Assembly: GCA_017475035.1 (NCBI GenBank)
Contig: JAFVGK010000075.1
Coordinates: forward strand, 1 to 64,000
Length of the DNA stretch: 64,000 nucleotides
Direction of reading: 5' to 3'
Origin: Blautia sp.
GTDB taxonomy: Bacteria; Bacillota; Clostridia; Lachnospirales; Lachnospiraceae
This document shows positions 17,901 through 26,494 of the stretch, one piece after another. Each line of letters begins with the position of its first letter. Position 1 is the stretch's first letter. The translations under genes were made by a program, and so were the position numbers. Below the pieces are notes generated by a model. The model was not told the DNA's origin, did no database searches, and saw only the letters and a program-made list of their open reading frames with translations.

Positions 17901-20900
17901 GAGTCTGCGCAACCTCAAATACATCGGAGTACTGATCATAGAAATGGTGATGTGGCCAGGGCATCCTATAGGGATGATACTTTCATTGAAGAAAACAAAG
18001 AACCACTCAGTCATGAGGCGACAATAAATAAGAAAAACCACAGCACTGTCAGTGAAACAAATGAAGGATTTAACGGTGAAGCAGGTTCTCATGATGGACA
18101 AGTCCCTGATAAAGCAGAACAAGATCAGCAAAGCTGGCCGCATCCCGAAATTCCTTCAGATGATCCGGATCCTACTGCCGCAGGCCGGAAGTACAGCGAT
18201 TCTGTAAAAGAATCCTATAGCGGCAATCTGTCTACTTTTGAGAAGAAGGGATCTGGCTCTCCTGGTCATGGGATGGCATTTAGGGTGATTGATCAAGCGC
18301 CAACGATCATAGGAGAAAACCATAGGGAAAACAATCCTGTTCAGGATACTTCTGCCGGCAAAAGAGACAGAAATGCAAGCGAAAATGTCATTGAAACCGA
18401 AACGATAGACAGGAAATCAATCTACGCGATTCTCCATGGCGATGGGACTCTGGTATTTCGCTACACTACGGCTGAGGAAATTGCCTTGGACAGCACGGTA
18501 TGTGAACATTGGAGAGATGTAGACTTATCGGCTGCTTCCGTACCTTGGGAAAGCAGAAAAACCGAAGTAAAAGCGGTTGCTTTTGAAAGCGAGATGGCTC
18601 CTGATTCCATCACCGGCTGGTTCAGCGGTATGGAAAACTTAGAGCGGTTCGATGGCGAGAAACTGGATATCAGCAAAATCACCAATTTGGATGGAGCTTT
18701 TGAAGGTGACAGGCAGCTTACCTTATTTGAAGCTAAGTCATGGAACGTTGCTAATGTCCAGTCGGCAGACTGTCTCTTTCGAGGATGTGAAAGCCTTTCG
18801 GAGCAGACTTTACCGCAATGGATATCTCTACTCCTGCCTGAGGGAAAAGAAGAGCCCCAAAGAGCATTCAGCTACGGAGAAGATAGTCAGGATAACGGAC
18901 AATATTTGGACAATGAACTTACTGAATCTCCTGTTATCAGTATGGGCAGCCAATATGGCGAGTCCGCCCAAAAATCCTATAAAGGTAAGGCATCATTACA
19001 CGAAAAGCAGCATTCTGAATCCCATATCGATTTGAAGAAAAATACCGCAATTCAGCAGACGGAACCGAGCATAAGTGATCCTCTCCCGCTTCAAGGACGT
19101 ACTGAAGGCATCACTGCCAATAGTGAGGATAAAAGCGTACACCATGGGATCGGCCAATACAAAGGCACTGACAGCAGAACCATCAAAGATACAGCGCTTT
19201 ATGCAATCCTCTACGGGAATGGGAGGCTTATATTTCGTTATTCCACAGAAGAGGAAATTGCTTCAGACAGCACGATCAGTGCGTATTGGCCGGGTTTTGG
19301 GATTTCAGATAGCTCTGTACCGTGGGAAGCAAGAAAACCTGAGGTGAAAGAAGTCACCTTTGAAGCAGAATTGGCTCCTGATTCCATCACCGGCTGGTTC
19401 AGCGGCATGGAAAACTTAGAGCGATTCGACGGCGAGAAACTGGAAATCAGCAAAATTGACAGCCTGGACGGTGCGTTCGAGGGAGACAGGAGTCTTGTGC
19501 TTTTTGAAGGAAAGTCCTGGAATGCGGCAAACATCCAATCTGCAGAAAATGCTTTTCGTGGATGTGATACTTTGAAGGCTGAGGATATTCCTCCATGGGC
19601 ATCTGTGCATCAGCATGGTAAGCGATGCGAACAGCAAGAAGGCAGGCAAAGCGCAGAAACATCCGGATTTCATGACCAGCATCGTCCGGATATTCCAAGT
19701 TATCCTGAAAACCAAGACTCCGGAAAAAAGGACCGGAAGTCGGAGCACAATGCTGCAGAAGACAAGTCTGGTTATAGGAGTGCTGGTCAGAGGTATAGTG
19801 AATCAATCAAAGGATCCTATCGAAACAGAATCACGCAATCTCAAAAAGGCGATATTCCTCCTCCAACAAGAAGCCAGGGAAACACAGGAGTCCAGAAAAA
19901 TAAAGATCCCACTTCAAAAAGGAACTTGCCAGGGGAAACAAAAGAGACAGAGCAACCCGTTTTAGCGAATCCTGTTAAATCCATGACAGGCAATTTGCCA
20001 AAGTCAGAAGCAGAGCGCGTATCTGAGAATGTAACATGCTCCAATAAAGGATTGTCTTCCGCTGTTGGGAAAGCTGGTACACCAGGTCCGCCAGAGTCCT
20101 TTACCAAAAGCAGCGATGGCTTTCCTGACCAGAAGACAGGTGAGAATCCTGTAGAGTCGAAATCGTGTGAGAATGACAGAGGCTCTGATATTCAGAAGGA
20201 GAAAGAAACAAAAGCTTCTTCTAAAGGTTCCCGTAGGCTTAGAAAAAACCTTGCAGCTACAGCCTACAGGGCAGGAAGAGGAGTTGTTCGGAATGCAGCC
20301 GCAGCAGAGCTTGCAGCTAAGAAAGCGGCTGTCATTTCGGTAGACCAGGCAATAAAACAGGGCGAGAATGGACCACAAGGCAGCGACTGTCTTGCCAAAG
20401 GTATAATTCTTCGTGAAGGAGCATTCACAGGGTCTTTGAGAACGAAAAAAACTCCAAAGATCCAGGAAAAAGTAAATCTGTCAGTCAAAGACAAAATCCA
20501 GGCTGTAGGTGGCAGGCTGCTTGCTGTTGGACAGGATCTCGGTGTAGCAAACAGCAGGATGGCTGCAAACCGTCCTGTTGTGCTGAAGAAAACGCGATTT
20601 GGGATCCGATACATGATGACTCCGCAAAATGGGATCCAGTTTCTAAAAGACAGGGGACTGGGAACGAAAATAGCTTTTTATGGCGATGCTCCTCTCCTCA
20701 CGCATACCCAGGCGAAGGAACACGTCGTCTCTCCCCTTATCAGCCCATCAATCGCTACAATACCTTATGGCGAAGGGAAAAAGAAGCCAGTAGAGCTTGT
20801 AAACACGTATGTCCGTACAGCCACTTTTAATAAGGAGTCTGGCGAATACGAGAAAACGAATGGTGATGGCAGGATTGATGTTCTGAGATCGACAAAGGAT

Positions 20901-23900
20901 AATTTGCCGAGTGCTTCAAAAGAAGTTGGAGAAGCTGCCATTTTTAAAGGAACCAAGGCAGAAAGAAGTTCGGCTTCGGCAGCTGAAAAAGTAAAGAAGG
21001 CAGCGGCATGGGCGGCAGATGATCTAAAAAGAGAAATTTTCGGATCGGATTTTGATACCATTCTATCGGATGAACTAAAAGATGCTGTCACCGGAGAAAC
21101 TTATCCTTCTACGTCGAGTGCTTTCGGGAAATCTCGTAACCAGTACTCTCCTACTGTAACCGCATCCATCAGAAAATCAAAAGAATCTTTGGCTGCAGCA
21201 GAAAAAGGCCAAAAGCCGCAAGTTCAGGGTGAGTCAAAGACTGTTGGAAGCAGGATACCAAAAGAATCCTGTTCTTTCCCAAAAGATGGTTCACATAGTT
21301 CGGGAGGCTCGGGCGGCGATGGATCGCCTGTCGGGAAAGGAATTGGCAGAAAGAAAGATCCTGGGGGGGAAAGCCGCGAAAACCAGCAGACAGCATTTTC
21401 CCGTTATGTAGGGCGTATGTTCAGTGCTTATACCAAAACTGATTTCGTCGAAAGTACTTCCAGGACGATGTTTGGCGCACAAAAGCGGCTTGTCCTGTCT
21501 GCCCTGGATCAGACGATTATGAAGACGGAGGCTGGACAGGGCTACCGGCAGGTGAAAAGGCAGGCCAAGGACGCAAAGGCTTATATCGGCAGTGCGATGG
21601 CGATGGCAAGTCTTGCTGGTGCAGCCTTTTCTCTGGGAGGAGCGGCTGGCACAAACATATTGGAATTATCCAGACTTGGTATGAACACTTCTGCCAGATA
21701 TATCAGGGGCGAAGGGAAACCAAGGCCGGCCTCCATTCACGATGCGGTAAGAGGGGAAATGCATCTTCGAAAAGGAGGCAATTTCATTCCGTTTAGCAAC
21801 CAGAAACGGATCAGGCAAGAGATCGAGGAACTTCGTGCACGTTTCACTATCGATGGCAAGGATATCCTGGTCGGACGATTCATGCGCCAGCAGAAAATAG
21901 GCGGACGGATCATGATGTCTGCGGATAGGGGCAGGCTGAAAGCGGCGATTCGCCTGACCAAAGATAAGATCCAGGCAGGTAAAGGGGAAGCTTTCGATCA
22001 TCATTTTCTCTCCGGTGCAGAGGAACTGATCTCAAAGGATAAGGCAATGCGGCTTGGAGCAAAAATCGGGTTGGCAAAAGCCAGCACCAGGCGGCTGATC
22101 CGATATTCCAGCAGGCTTATCTCCATCATGGATTCCAATGAGAATGCAGCTGCTCAGGGAGTCCAGTATATAGCACGGACGTACTCCATTCTTGAGATGA
22201 CAACAAGAGTCGGCGTGGTTTCCGGAAGGCTTGTCCTTGCCTCCGGCAAATTGTTGCTGAATACTCGTCCGGGAAGACTTCTGGCAAAACACAGTAAAAG
22301 GAGAGCAAAGATTCTTGCGACTGGGGCTGCGTGGGTTGGAAAGACAGCTGTAAAAGGGGTTTCTACAGCTGCTGTGACGGTTGGAAGAGCTGCCGGTAAG
22401 AGAACAGGAAATGTTGTGAAAACAGCTGAAAGAGTTGTCACGAGCGCTGCTGCTGGTACGGAAAAAGCTATCGTTACGAAAGCGCTGAAGAAGGATTATA
22501 ACACCTACAGGCAGGCGAAGAAACAATACATCGAAAAGGCAAAAACTCGTATTCATGGCATGATGGATAATTCAGCCGCTATGCTGCATAACCTGTCGAA
22601 AGGGACTAAAAAAATAACAGGAGCTGTTGGCAGGGAGTTGAACGGCGGCATTTATAACAGAGTCATGGATGCGTCGATTGGAAAGTCGGCGAAAGAGATC
22701 GGCACAGCGGCGGGGAAAGCTCTGGGCTATGCGGCAAAGCCTTTCAGGGCAGTCAGGAATATAGCCACAAACATCAGGCTGAAGACGAGCCGGACAGCAG
22801 AGATTGCCAAAAAGCCATTCAAAGCGATTGGCAACTTATGGACTGCTATTGGGAACATGAAAAGAACGGTCATATTCGTCCTGGCAATAGTGCTTCTGCT
22901 TTATTTTATCCTTTTTGCAGTTGGAATGCTGGTGATCAGTATTTCCATGGTATTCAATACAGACAAGGATAATCTTCAGCAGTATATCGACTATGCTTAT
23001 GAAATCAGCGAATCCTGGTATAAAGGAACATTGGCGGACAGCAAGCAAAAGATTGATGGCAGGTGGGAGAACCTGAACAGCCTTTATGACAAGGGCGGCA
23101 ATGCAAAGGGAAGATACCGGATTATCACGACAAATTATGTAGACAAGTACGGACGAAAAGTGGATTCCAGTGACAACATTAAGGACATTCTTGCCATGGT
23201 TTCGGAGAAGACACAGAATTCCTGGCCGGATTCCTGGGATTTAATTGACCTTCCGTGGGGCGATGATAAATGGACTGTCGGCGAGGTCAAGGGTATTATC
23301 AAGCATCTGTACGCCGCAAGTCATTCCTGGACAGCATCAGAGAAAGGCCCGTATCCCTACTACAAAGAGGTAAACGAGCAAGAAGTGAATCTGCTGAATT
23401 CTTATGCTTCAGGTGGCTACAGGGAAAACTACCTTGCTTCAGATTTTGAATATGTACAGCTCATGGGCGATGCCGAGGGTGAAGCCTGTGAAGGACCAAG
23501 ATCGTTTTTCTGCACGGAAGATTATACACCAGACATTTCCTCAGAATATCGGAAGCGGATGGTGGAATCCTACAGGGCAAGGGGAGGTTGTGAGGTCGAT
23601 TACCAGGGTGGAGCATGGTATAACGCTGCAACGGACACATTGGAGCTTCTTGGCGGGACGCTTCATGACGGTAGGAGTATCATTACGGATGCCCACGCCC
23701 AATTGTGGGCCACACAAGACATGAAAGAACGCTACGCAAAAGCGCAGGAGAACGCCATGGATCCCACAATTGATGGGGCCGGGGACGAATTGAAAAAGCG
23801 GCATGGCAATTTTTACCATTCTCTGGATCCACCTGCCGGATGCTTTGACTACGATAAGATTGAAACAGGATATTATGCCCATACTCCTGTTACCTATGGG

Positions 23901-25439
23901 GATCCTCCAGCTGGGTGCTCCAATTTTGATTCAGAATTTGTCTACTATAAGCATGGGGAGTCCAATTACAACCCTCCTCTTGGCTGTGAAAATTATGTTT
24001 TTGAAACAGAGTACAGTCTGCCGCTTTATAATGCAGATTCGCCATGGGGAGGAAGCATTTACTTTTTCTGGAACACCTCAACGCTTCGGTATGAAGCGAA
24101 AGTCCTGGATATCATTTATTACGTGGAGGCTTACACCTATCATTATTACACGGATAGAAGCTACCTCCACTACTGTCTGGATACCCGGTATAACCTGTAT
24201 TACCCAAAAGGGGCCTGCAGCATTAAATGCAAGGATGAGGTGTACAAGCATACCTGCAGGGATGAACTTTGCAATTATGAATGCAGGGAAAGAACGGCAT
24301 ATTGCGACGGAAGGCACTATGAATATGTGAAGGTCTATCACTGTCCTGGTCATGAAGAATATTGGTGCAGTCAGGATCATTATGACCTGGAGGTGCAGAT
24401 TCATATTGGGCATTTCCCGGAACTGTTTCGCACGGATGTTGAAAACAGTTATCACTATAAGCGAAAGGCGGTAGCTGTGGCGGAATATCCTGAAGGGTTT
24501 GATAAAACGGAGGAAAACGGTGACAGCCCCTTCTACTGGGATAAGGAAAACAGAGATGAGGCTAAATTCCTGGCAAATTCAAAATGGACGGATCTGTACG
24601 GAGATGTCGAAGGTGTAGATGATGTGGATGTAGAGCTGGACGAAGACACAGTAGAACTGTATCGGAAGTATTTTATTCCGCCAACCATCAAGGAGTGGCG
24701 TGTTGGGATACCATATGGATTGAACGGCAGTCCGGTGGAGGTAAACTATGCGGAAGAAGCTGCAGAATGGATCAATGGCAAACCCTATGACGCGCACGGC
24801 AATCTCATTCCACACGTCAGGGAAAAATGGTTCTACGATGCCCAGGCGAACGATTATGTGAAACTTCGACTGAGTGGAAGTACTTATATTGTGAAGGAAC
24901 GTTCCGGCACATCTCCCCTTGGTATTTCTACAGCAAGGCAGGAAATCATGAGTCGGGCTCTGGATGCTGTGGGAAAAATCCCTTATGAAGAAGATGGCGC
25001 ACCTGGAGACGGGGCTGACATCTCTGACTTTGGCTGGAATGAAGACGAGGAGACTGGCGAGCTTTCGGTAGTCAGGGGACTGAACTCAGGTGGTTTTGTG
25101 AATTGGGTGTTCCAGACGGCAGGCTGGCCAATCAGCAGTACGGACAGTATCGTCAAGATCTGGGAAGCGACGGAGGAGATCGGAAACAGGAAAACCGTTA
25201 AGGATGAAGACTTGAAGCCGGGGGACCTCGGCTTTATCAACACTTATGATGACCGAATCAACCCGGAGGTTCCGCAGACAGAAGAAGACATCATACCCTA
25301 TAACACAGTAGGCATCTACCTTGGAACAAGCAGTGTGGGACAGAGAATCTGGATACAATGCTCCAGAACCAACGAGACCGTCTCAATCACGACAACAAAC
25401 GCCTTTAACTATTTCAGGCGTCATCCAGGTATTGATTGA
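14997..25439 (+). CDS. Giant 3480-aa conjugation-type membrane protein with BspA-like modules and degenerate NlpC/P60 end
   Basis: No signal peptide is seen at the start (MEENILQTAFADLDAAWDYD). Residues about 190-700 are charged and coiled-coil-like. Three modules of about 140 residues (near 740-885, 1139-1278 and 1399-1534) share WFSGMENLERFDGEKLDISK, GAFEGD and FRGC, the DUF285/BspA repeat pattern; linkers after the modules repeat a YSxSxKxSY motif. Residues 1700-2600 are basic and Ala/Gly-rich with weak hydrophobic stretches. One strong membrane helix lies at about 2624-2655. The C-terminal part has three PPxGC repeats, a Cys/His-rich patch (CRDELCNYEC, HCPGHEEYWC) and an NlpC/P60-like domain at about 3320-3480. 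There the catalytic Cys position is Ser3364 and the usual His is Thr in NTVGIYLG. Family and context suggest an envelope component of a transfer apparatus. The start has GGAGG 7 nt upstream. Confidence 0.8.
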   Translation: MEENILQTAFADLDAAWDYDARKPLYRATEAQIRRAVETVRQIDKSSLSPIDRDMAELLFTVADEMESFLPAGAEGASRAKSSETHYIPVSNILTSTKNVISSAIDTHSIAGAVKKSLETVNSHEGSEKEITAVEQLTNSFSDDYEKIAGLSLAEIIAMADSSDDTTEPEIGNNYDFSVEDDSLEAATDEDEDNDGEGLSEEELEAYNDAVWERIQKKREDQRKAAEKKARTAKWYKRLRARQAAEWAEKLRRERELEELAKQLHENKDKKSSISEKYEEVRKQHGEPLNESIDAAIAHSATELISGSVEKQSSKIETASRVLGETKKDTEEADVLSNKALQRNYQSRQAVLRKMQEQKRGKTGKKAKEAADNEHKSEVTSVKSNPDTAGQEILSMEDEYFSVSTEVRQEIHGDKALSTGGTLHKSASETMREEDHASEYSLDTEKESLIMDVERKAASDAARKQEQVSQYQDKGLGKETVRRETSSQDNEPAGRPVSSHSSYAHAQVKEERATEDLSIKDTRTTTVSAEEEKYPYVDAFTKQEAERQGKVEQLASDYRSLSIDDASVQGTSNHSEEKEGIQPDTFADQQYDSQELVFQDVRGFDEEHQTDESEEIPIELSEREVPPKDDLQEKHQIDEQDRVVHEPSALSEKSQAESRDHTASAHPEEETNSQVNDQKEAQKEEYDARLQDEAERNSASVRQMRQDAQIRYESSEEFRRNYYGIGQEEEKKPECGFTGEMPYFAVLYKDGRMEFKRSDHTTLGADNSVIAFWTDFEQTSYTSDLGEHPVPWAEYKPQVQSIVICDEVSPMSIDNWFSGMENLQYFDGNAMDIGNLISLDGVFEGDKSLSSFEAAAWERANPISAEGIFRGCDRLREAVIQHWALMDRKSLTVESPDSSHAAEEYVSFYEQDKYEAMEADIQAGKTLAEEQNQDRVVKMAANAQERVRQAEEFSANRHQVRTAPEPEIESAQPQIHRSTDHRNGDVARASYRDDTFIEENKEPLSHEATINKKNHSTVSETNEGFNGEAGSHDGQVPDKAEQDQQSWPHPEIPSDDPDPTAAGRKYSDSVKESYSGNLSTFEKKGSGSPGHGMAFRVIDQAPTIIGENHRENNPVQDTSAGKRDRNASENVIETETIDRKSIYAILHGDGTLVFRYTTAEEIALDSTVCEHWRDVDLSAASVPWESRKTEVKAVAFESEMAPDSITGWFSGMENLERFDGEKLDISKITNLDGAFEGDRQLTLFEAKSWNVANVQSADCLFRGCESLSEQTLPQWISLLLPEGKEEPQRAFSYGEDSQDNGQYLDNELTESPVISMGSQYGESAQKSYKGKASLHEKQHSESHIDLKKNTAIQQTEPSISDPLPLQGRTEGITANSEDKSVHHGIGQYKGTDSRTIKDTALYAILYGNGRLIFRYSTEEEIASDSTISAYWPGFGISDSSVPWEARKPEVKEVTFEAELAPDSITGWFSGMENLERFDGEKLEISKIDSLDGAFEGDRSLVLFEGKSWNAANIQSAENAFRGCDTLKAEDIPPWASVHQHGKRCEQQEGRQSAETSGFHDQHRPDIPSYPENQDSGKKDRKSEHNAAEDKSGYRSAGQRYSESIKGSYRNRITQSQKGDIPPPTRSQGNTGVQKNKDPTSKRNLPGETKETEQPVLANPVKSMTGNLPKSEAERVSENVTCSNKGLSSAVGKAGTPGPPESFTKSSDGFPDQKTGENPVESKSCENDRGSDIQKEKETKASSKGSRRLRKNLAATAYRAGRGVVRNAAAAELAAKKAAVISVDQAIKQGENGPQGSDCLAKGIILREGAFTGSLRTKKTPKIQEKVNLSVKDKIQAVGGRLLAVGQDLGVANSRMAANRPVVLKKTRFGIRYMMTPQNGIQFLKDRGLGTKIAFYGDAPLLTHTQAKEHVVSPLISPSIATIPYGEGKKKPVELVNTYVRTATFNKESGEYEKTNGDGRIDVLRSTKDNLPSASKEVGEAAIFKGTKAERSSASAAEKVKKAAAWAADDLKREIFGSDFDTILSDELKDAVTGETYPSTSSAFGKSRNQYSPTVTASIRKSKESLAAAEKGQKPQVQGESKTVGSRIPKESCSFPKDGSHSSGGSGGDGSPVGKGIGRKKDPGGESRENQQTAFSRYVGRMFSAYTKTDFVESTSRTMFGAQKRLVLSALDQTIMKTEAGQGYRQVKRQAKDAKAYIGSAMAMASLAGAAFSLGGAAGTNILELSRLGMNTSARYIRGEGKPRPASIHDAVRGEMHLRKGGNFIPFSNQKRIRQEIEELRARFTIDGKDILVGRFMRQQKIGGRIMMSADRGRLKAAIRLTKDKIQAGKGEAFDHHFLSGAEELISKDKAMRLGAKIGLAKASTRRLIRYSSRLISIMDSNENAAAQGVQYIARTYSILEMTTRVGVVSGRLVLASGKLLLNTRPGRLLAKHSKRRAKILATGAAWVGKTAVKGVSTAAVTVGRAAGKRTGNVVKTAERVVTSAAAGTEKAIVTKALKKDYNTYRQAKKQYIEKAKTRIHGMMDNSAAMLHNLSKGTKKITGAVGRELNGGIYNRVMDASIGKSAKEIGTAAGKALGYAAKPFRAVRNIATNIRLKTSRTAEIAKKPFKAIGNLWTAIGNMKRTVIFVLAIVLLLYFILFAVGMLVISISMVFNTDKDNLQQYIDYAYEISESWYKGTLADSKQKIDGRWENLNSLYDKGGNAKGRYRIITTNYVDKYGRKVDSSDNIKDILAMVSEKTQNSWPDSWDLIDLPWGDDKWTVGEVKGIIKHLYAASHSWTASEKGPYPYYKEVNEQEVNLLNSYASGGYRENYLASDFEYVQLMGDAEGEACEGPRSFFCTEDYTPDISSEYRKRMVESYRARGGCEVDYQGGAWYNAATDTLELLGGTLHDGRSIITDAHAQLWATQDMKERYAKAQENAMDPTIDGAGDELKKRHGNFYHSLDPPAGCFDYDKIETGYYAHTPVTYGDPPAGCSNFDSEFVYYKHGESNYNPPLGCENYVFETEYSLPLYNADSPWGGSIYFFWNTSTLRYEAKVLDIIYYVEAYTYHYYTDRSYLHYCLDTRYNLYYPKGACSIKCKDEVYKHTCRDELCNYECRERTAYCDGRHYEYVKVYHCPGHEEYWCSQDHYDLEVQIHIGHFPELFRTDVENSYHYKRKAVAVAEYPEGFDKTEENGDSPFYWDKENRDEAKFLANSKWTDLYGDVEGVDDVDVELDEDTVELYRKYFIPPTIKEWRVGIPYGLNGSPVEVNYAEEAAEWINGKPYDAHGNLIPHVREKWFYDAQANDYVKLRLSGSTYIVKERSGTSPLGISTARQEIMSRALDAVGKIPYEEDGAPGDGADISDFGWNEDEETGELSVVRGLNSGGFVNWVFQTAGWPISSTDSIVKIWEATEEIGNRKTVKDEDLKPGDLGFINTYDDRINPEVPQTEEDIIPYNTVGIYLGTSSVGQRIWIQCSRTNETVSITTTNAFNYFRRHPGID
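17215..19610 (+). repeat. Three BspA/DUF285-like modules inside the giant protein
   Basis: Three copies begin near 17215, 18415 and 19195. Copies 2 and 3 share DSITGWFSGMENLERFDGEK exactly; copy 1 is more diverged (MSIDNWFSGMENLQYFDGN). Each opens with a YAILxxDGxLxFRY-type strand pair and ends with FRGC. The spacing and linker motifs point to duplication of module plus linker. Confidence 0.75.
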
Positions 25440-25527
25440 ATGCCAGATTTTTACTTATAGACGATGAAATGTGGCGCGGCGGTACCTTTAGTGCCACGCC
25501 ACAGATTCTAAGCATGGAGAATCGACC
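25440..25527 (+). other. Short intergenic stem without a T-tract
   Basis: GTGGCG near 25471 and its imperfect complement CGCCAC near 25498 can pair around a short loop. There is no T-run after it, so it is probably an mRNA structure between two co-transcribed genes rather than a terminator. Confidence 0.35.
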
Positions 25528-26298
25528 ATGAACCTGAAGAATAGTAAACATTCAAGTGCAGTGGCTGTTTTTCTTTTCATACTGATTATCGCTTTGCCCA
25601 TTCCCGCTGTTGTATATGCCCAGCTTGATGTTCCAAAGATCGTATCCTGGAAATCAGGTATCCCTTACGATGGCGATGGAGACCCTGTCAAGGTATACAA
25701 GGACACAGTTTGGTGCAAGGATCTGACAAGGGCTTCACCAGTATATATCCTGATGAATAAAGATTATGTGATCCTGGAAGAGAAAGATCAGATCGGTGGG
25801 GATGATCCAACAGAAGGTTTTCCAGGAGAGAAGATATCTTGGGAAGGGGAAAATACCGGATGGCTTACATTAACCGCATCTTTGCCGGAGGATGTGCAGG
25901 GAAAGGATGTGGTGGTAACGCTCCAGGGACATGGCGGCTGTGGAGACTATTATCTAAGAGCAGTGAATGGATATGAGGAATCAGCAGAACTTCCTGTCGG
26001 GACATATAGTGTGGCAGGTGCCATGATTTCAGGGGATTATGCACAAAGATACCAGCCCGAATTCATGAGGCAGATCACAATTCAGGAGGGAACCGGAACA
26101 CGCCTTGTTGTTGTATTCCGTGATGATGTGCAGTTCTTCTCTGCCGAAAAGGGCGTTCAGGAACAGATAATCGATGAAGAAAGCAATGGAACAAAGTCAA
26201 AGACAAATAAAATCAAGTATGAAATGGCTTTGCTTGATTTGTTTATAGTGACTTGCTTGATTTTAATTATTGTATATCGAAAAGTCAAAAATACGTAA
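25528..26298 (+). CDS. Membrane-anchored extracellular protein sharing a domain with the giant protein
   Basis: This 256-residue protein has an N-terminal signal segment (FLFILIIALPIPAVVYA) and a C-terminal membrane helix (LLDLFIVTCLILIIVYR) followed by KVKNT, so the middle should be outside the cell. Residues about 36-55 (IVSWKSGIPYDGDGDPVKV) match EWRVGIPYGLNGSPVEVNY of the giant protein's extracellular part. A beta-rich region with CGDYYLRAVNGYEE follows. The shared domain and 88-bp spacing suggest the two proteins work in one complex. GGAG lies 8 nt before the ATG. The function beyond this is not recognised. Confidence 0.7.
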   Translation: MNLKNSKHSSAVAVFLFILIIALPIPAVVYAQLDVPKIVSWKSGIPYDGDGDPVKVYKDTVWCKDLTRASPVYILMNKDYVILEEKDQIGGDDPTEGFPGEKISWEGENTGWLTLTASLPEDVQGKDVVVTLQGHGGCGDYYLRAVNGYEESAELPVGTYSVAGAMISGDYAQRYQPEFMRQITIQEGTGTRLVVVFRDDVQFFSAEKGVQEQIIDEESNGTKSKTNKIKYEMALLDLFIVTCLILIIVYRKVKNT

Positions 26299-26318
26299 TA
26301 GCAAGTAGTACGCGGATT

Positions 26319-26388
26319 TTGTCGAAAATTGTCGAAATTTAGCATGTGAAAAAAAGCTGTTGACAACATAAAATTTCAGTGTTAGGAT
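26319..26388 (+). promoter_or_regulatory. Promoter with upstream direct repeats before the sigma factor gene
   Basis: TTGACA (26360-26365), a 17-bp spacer and TAGGAT (26383-26388) form a good sigma-A-like promoter. Just upstream, TTGTCGAAA is repeated at 26319-26327 and 26329-26337, ten bases apart and so on one helix face. This looks like a binding site for a regulator. Confidence 0.65.
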
Positions 26389-26494
26389 TGAGCAAAATTA
26401 ATTCACAGATTGTTCATAAAGGGTTGATTTCAAGTATCATGGATTGAAAACGTTTTTTAGGTTAAATCCATATAGAAGGAGGATAGACAGGATT

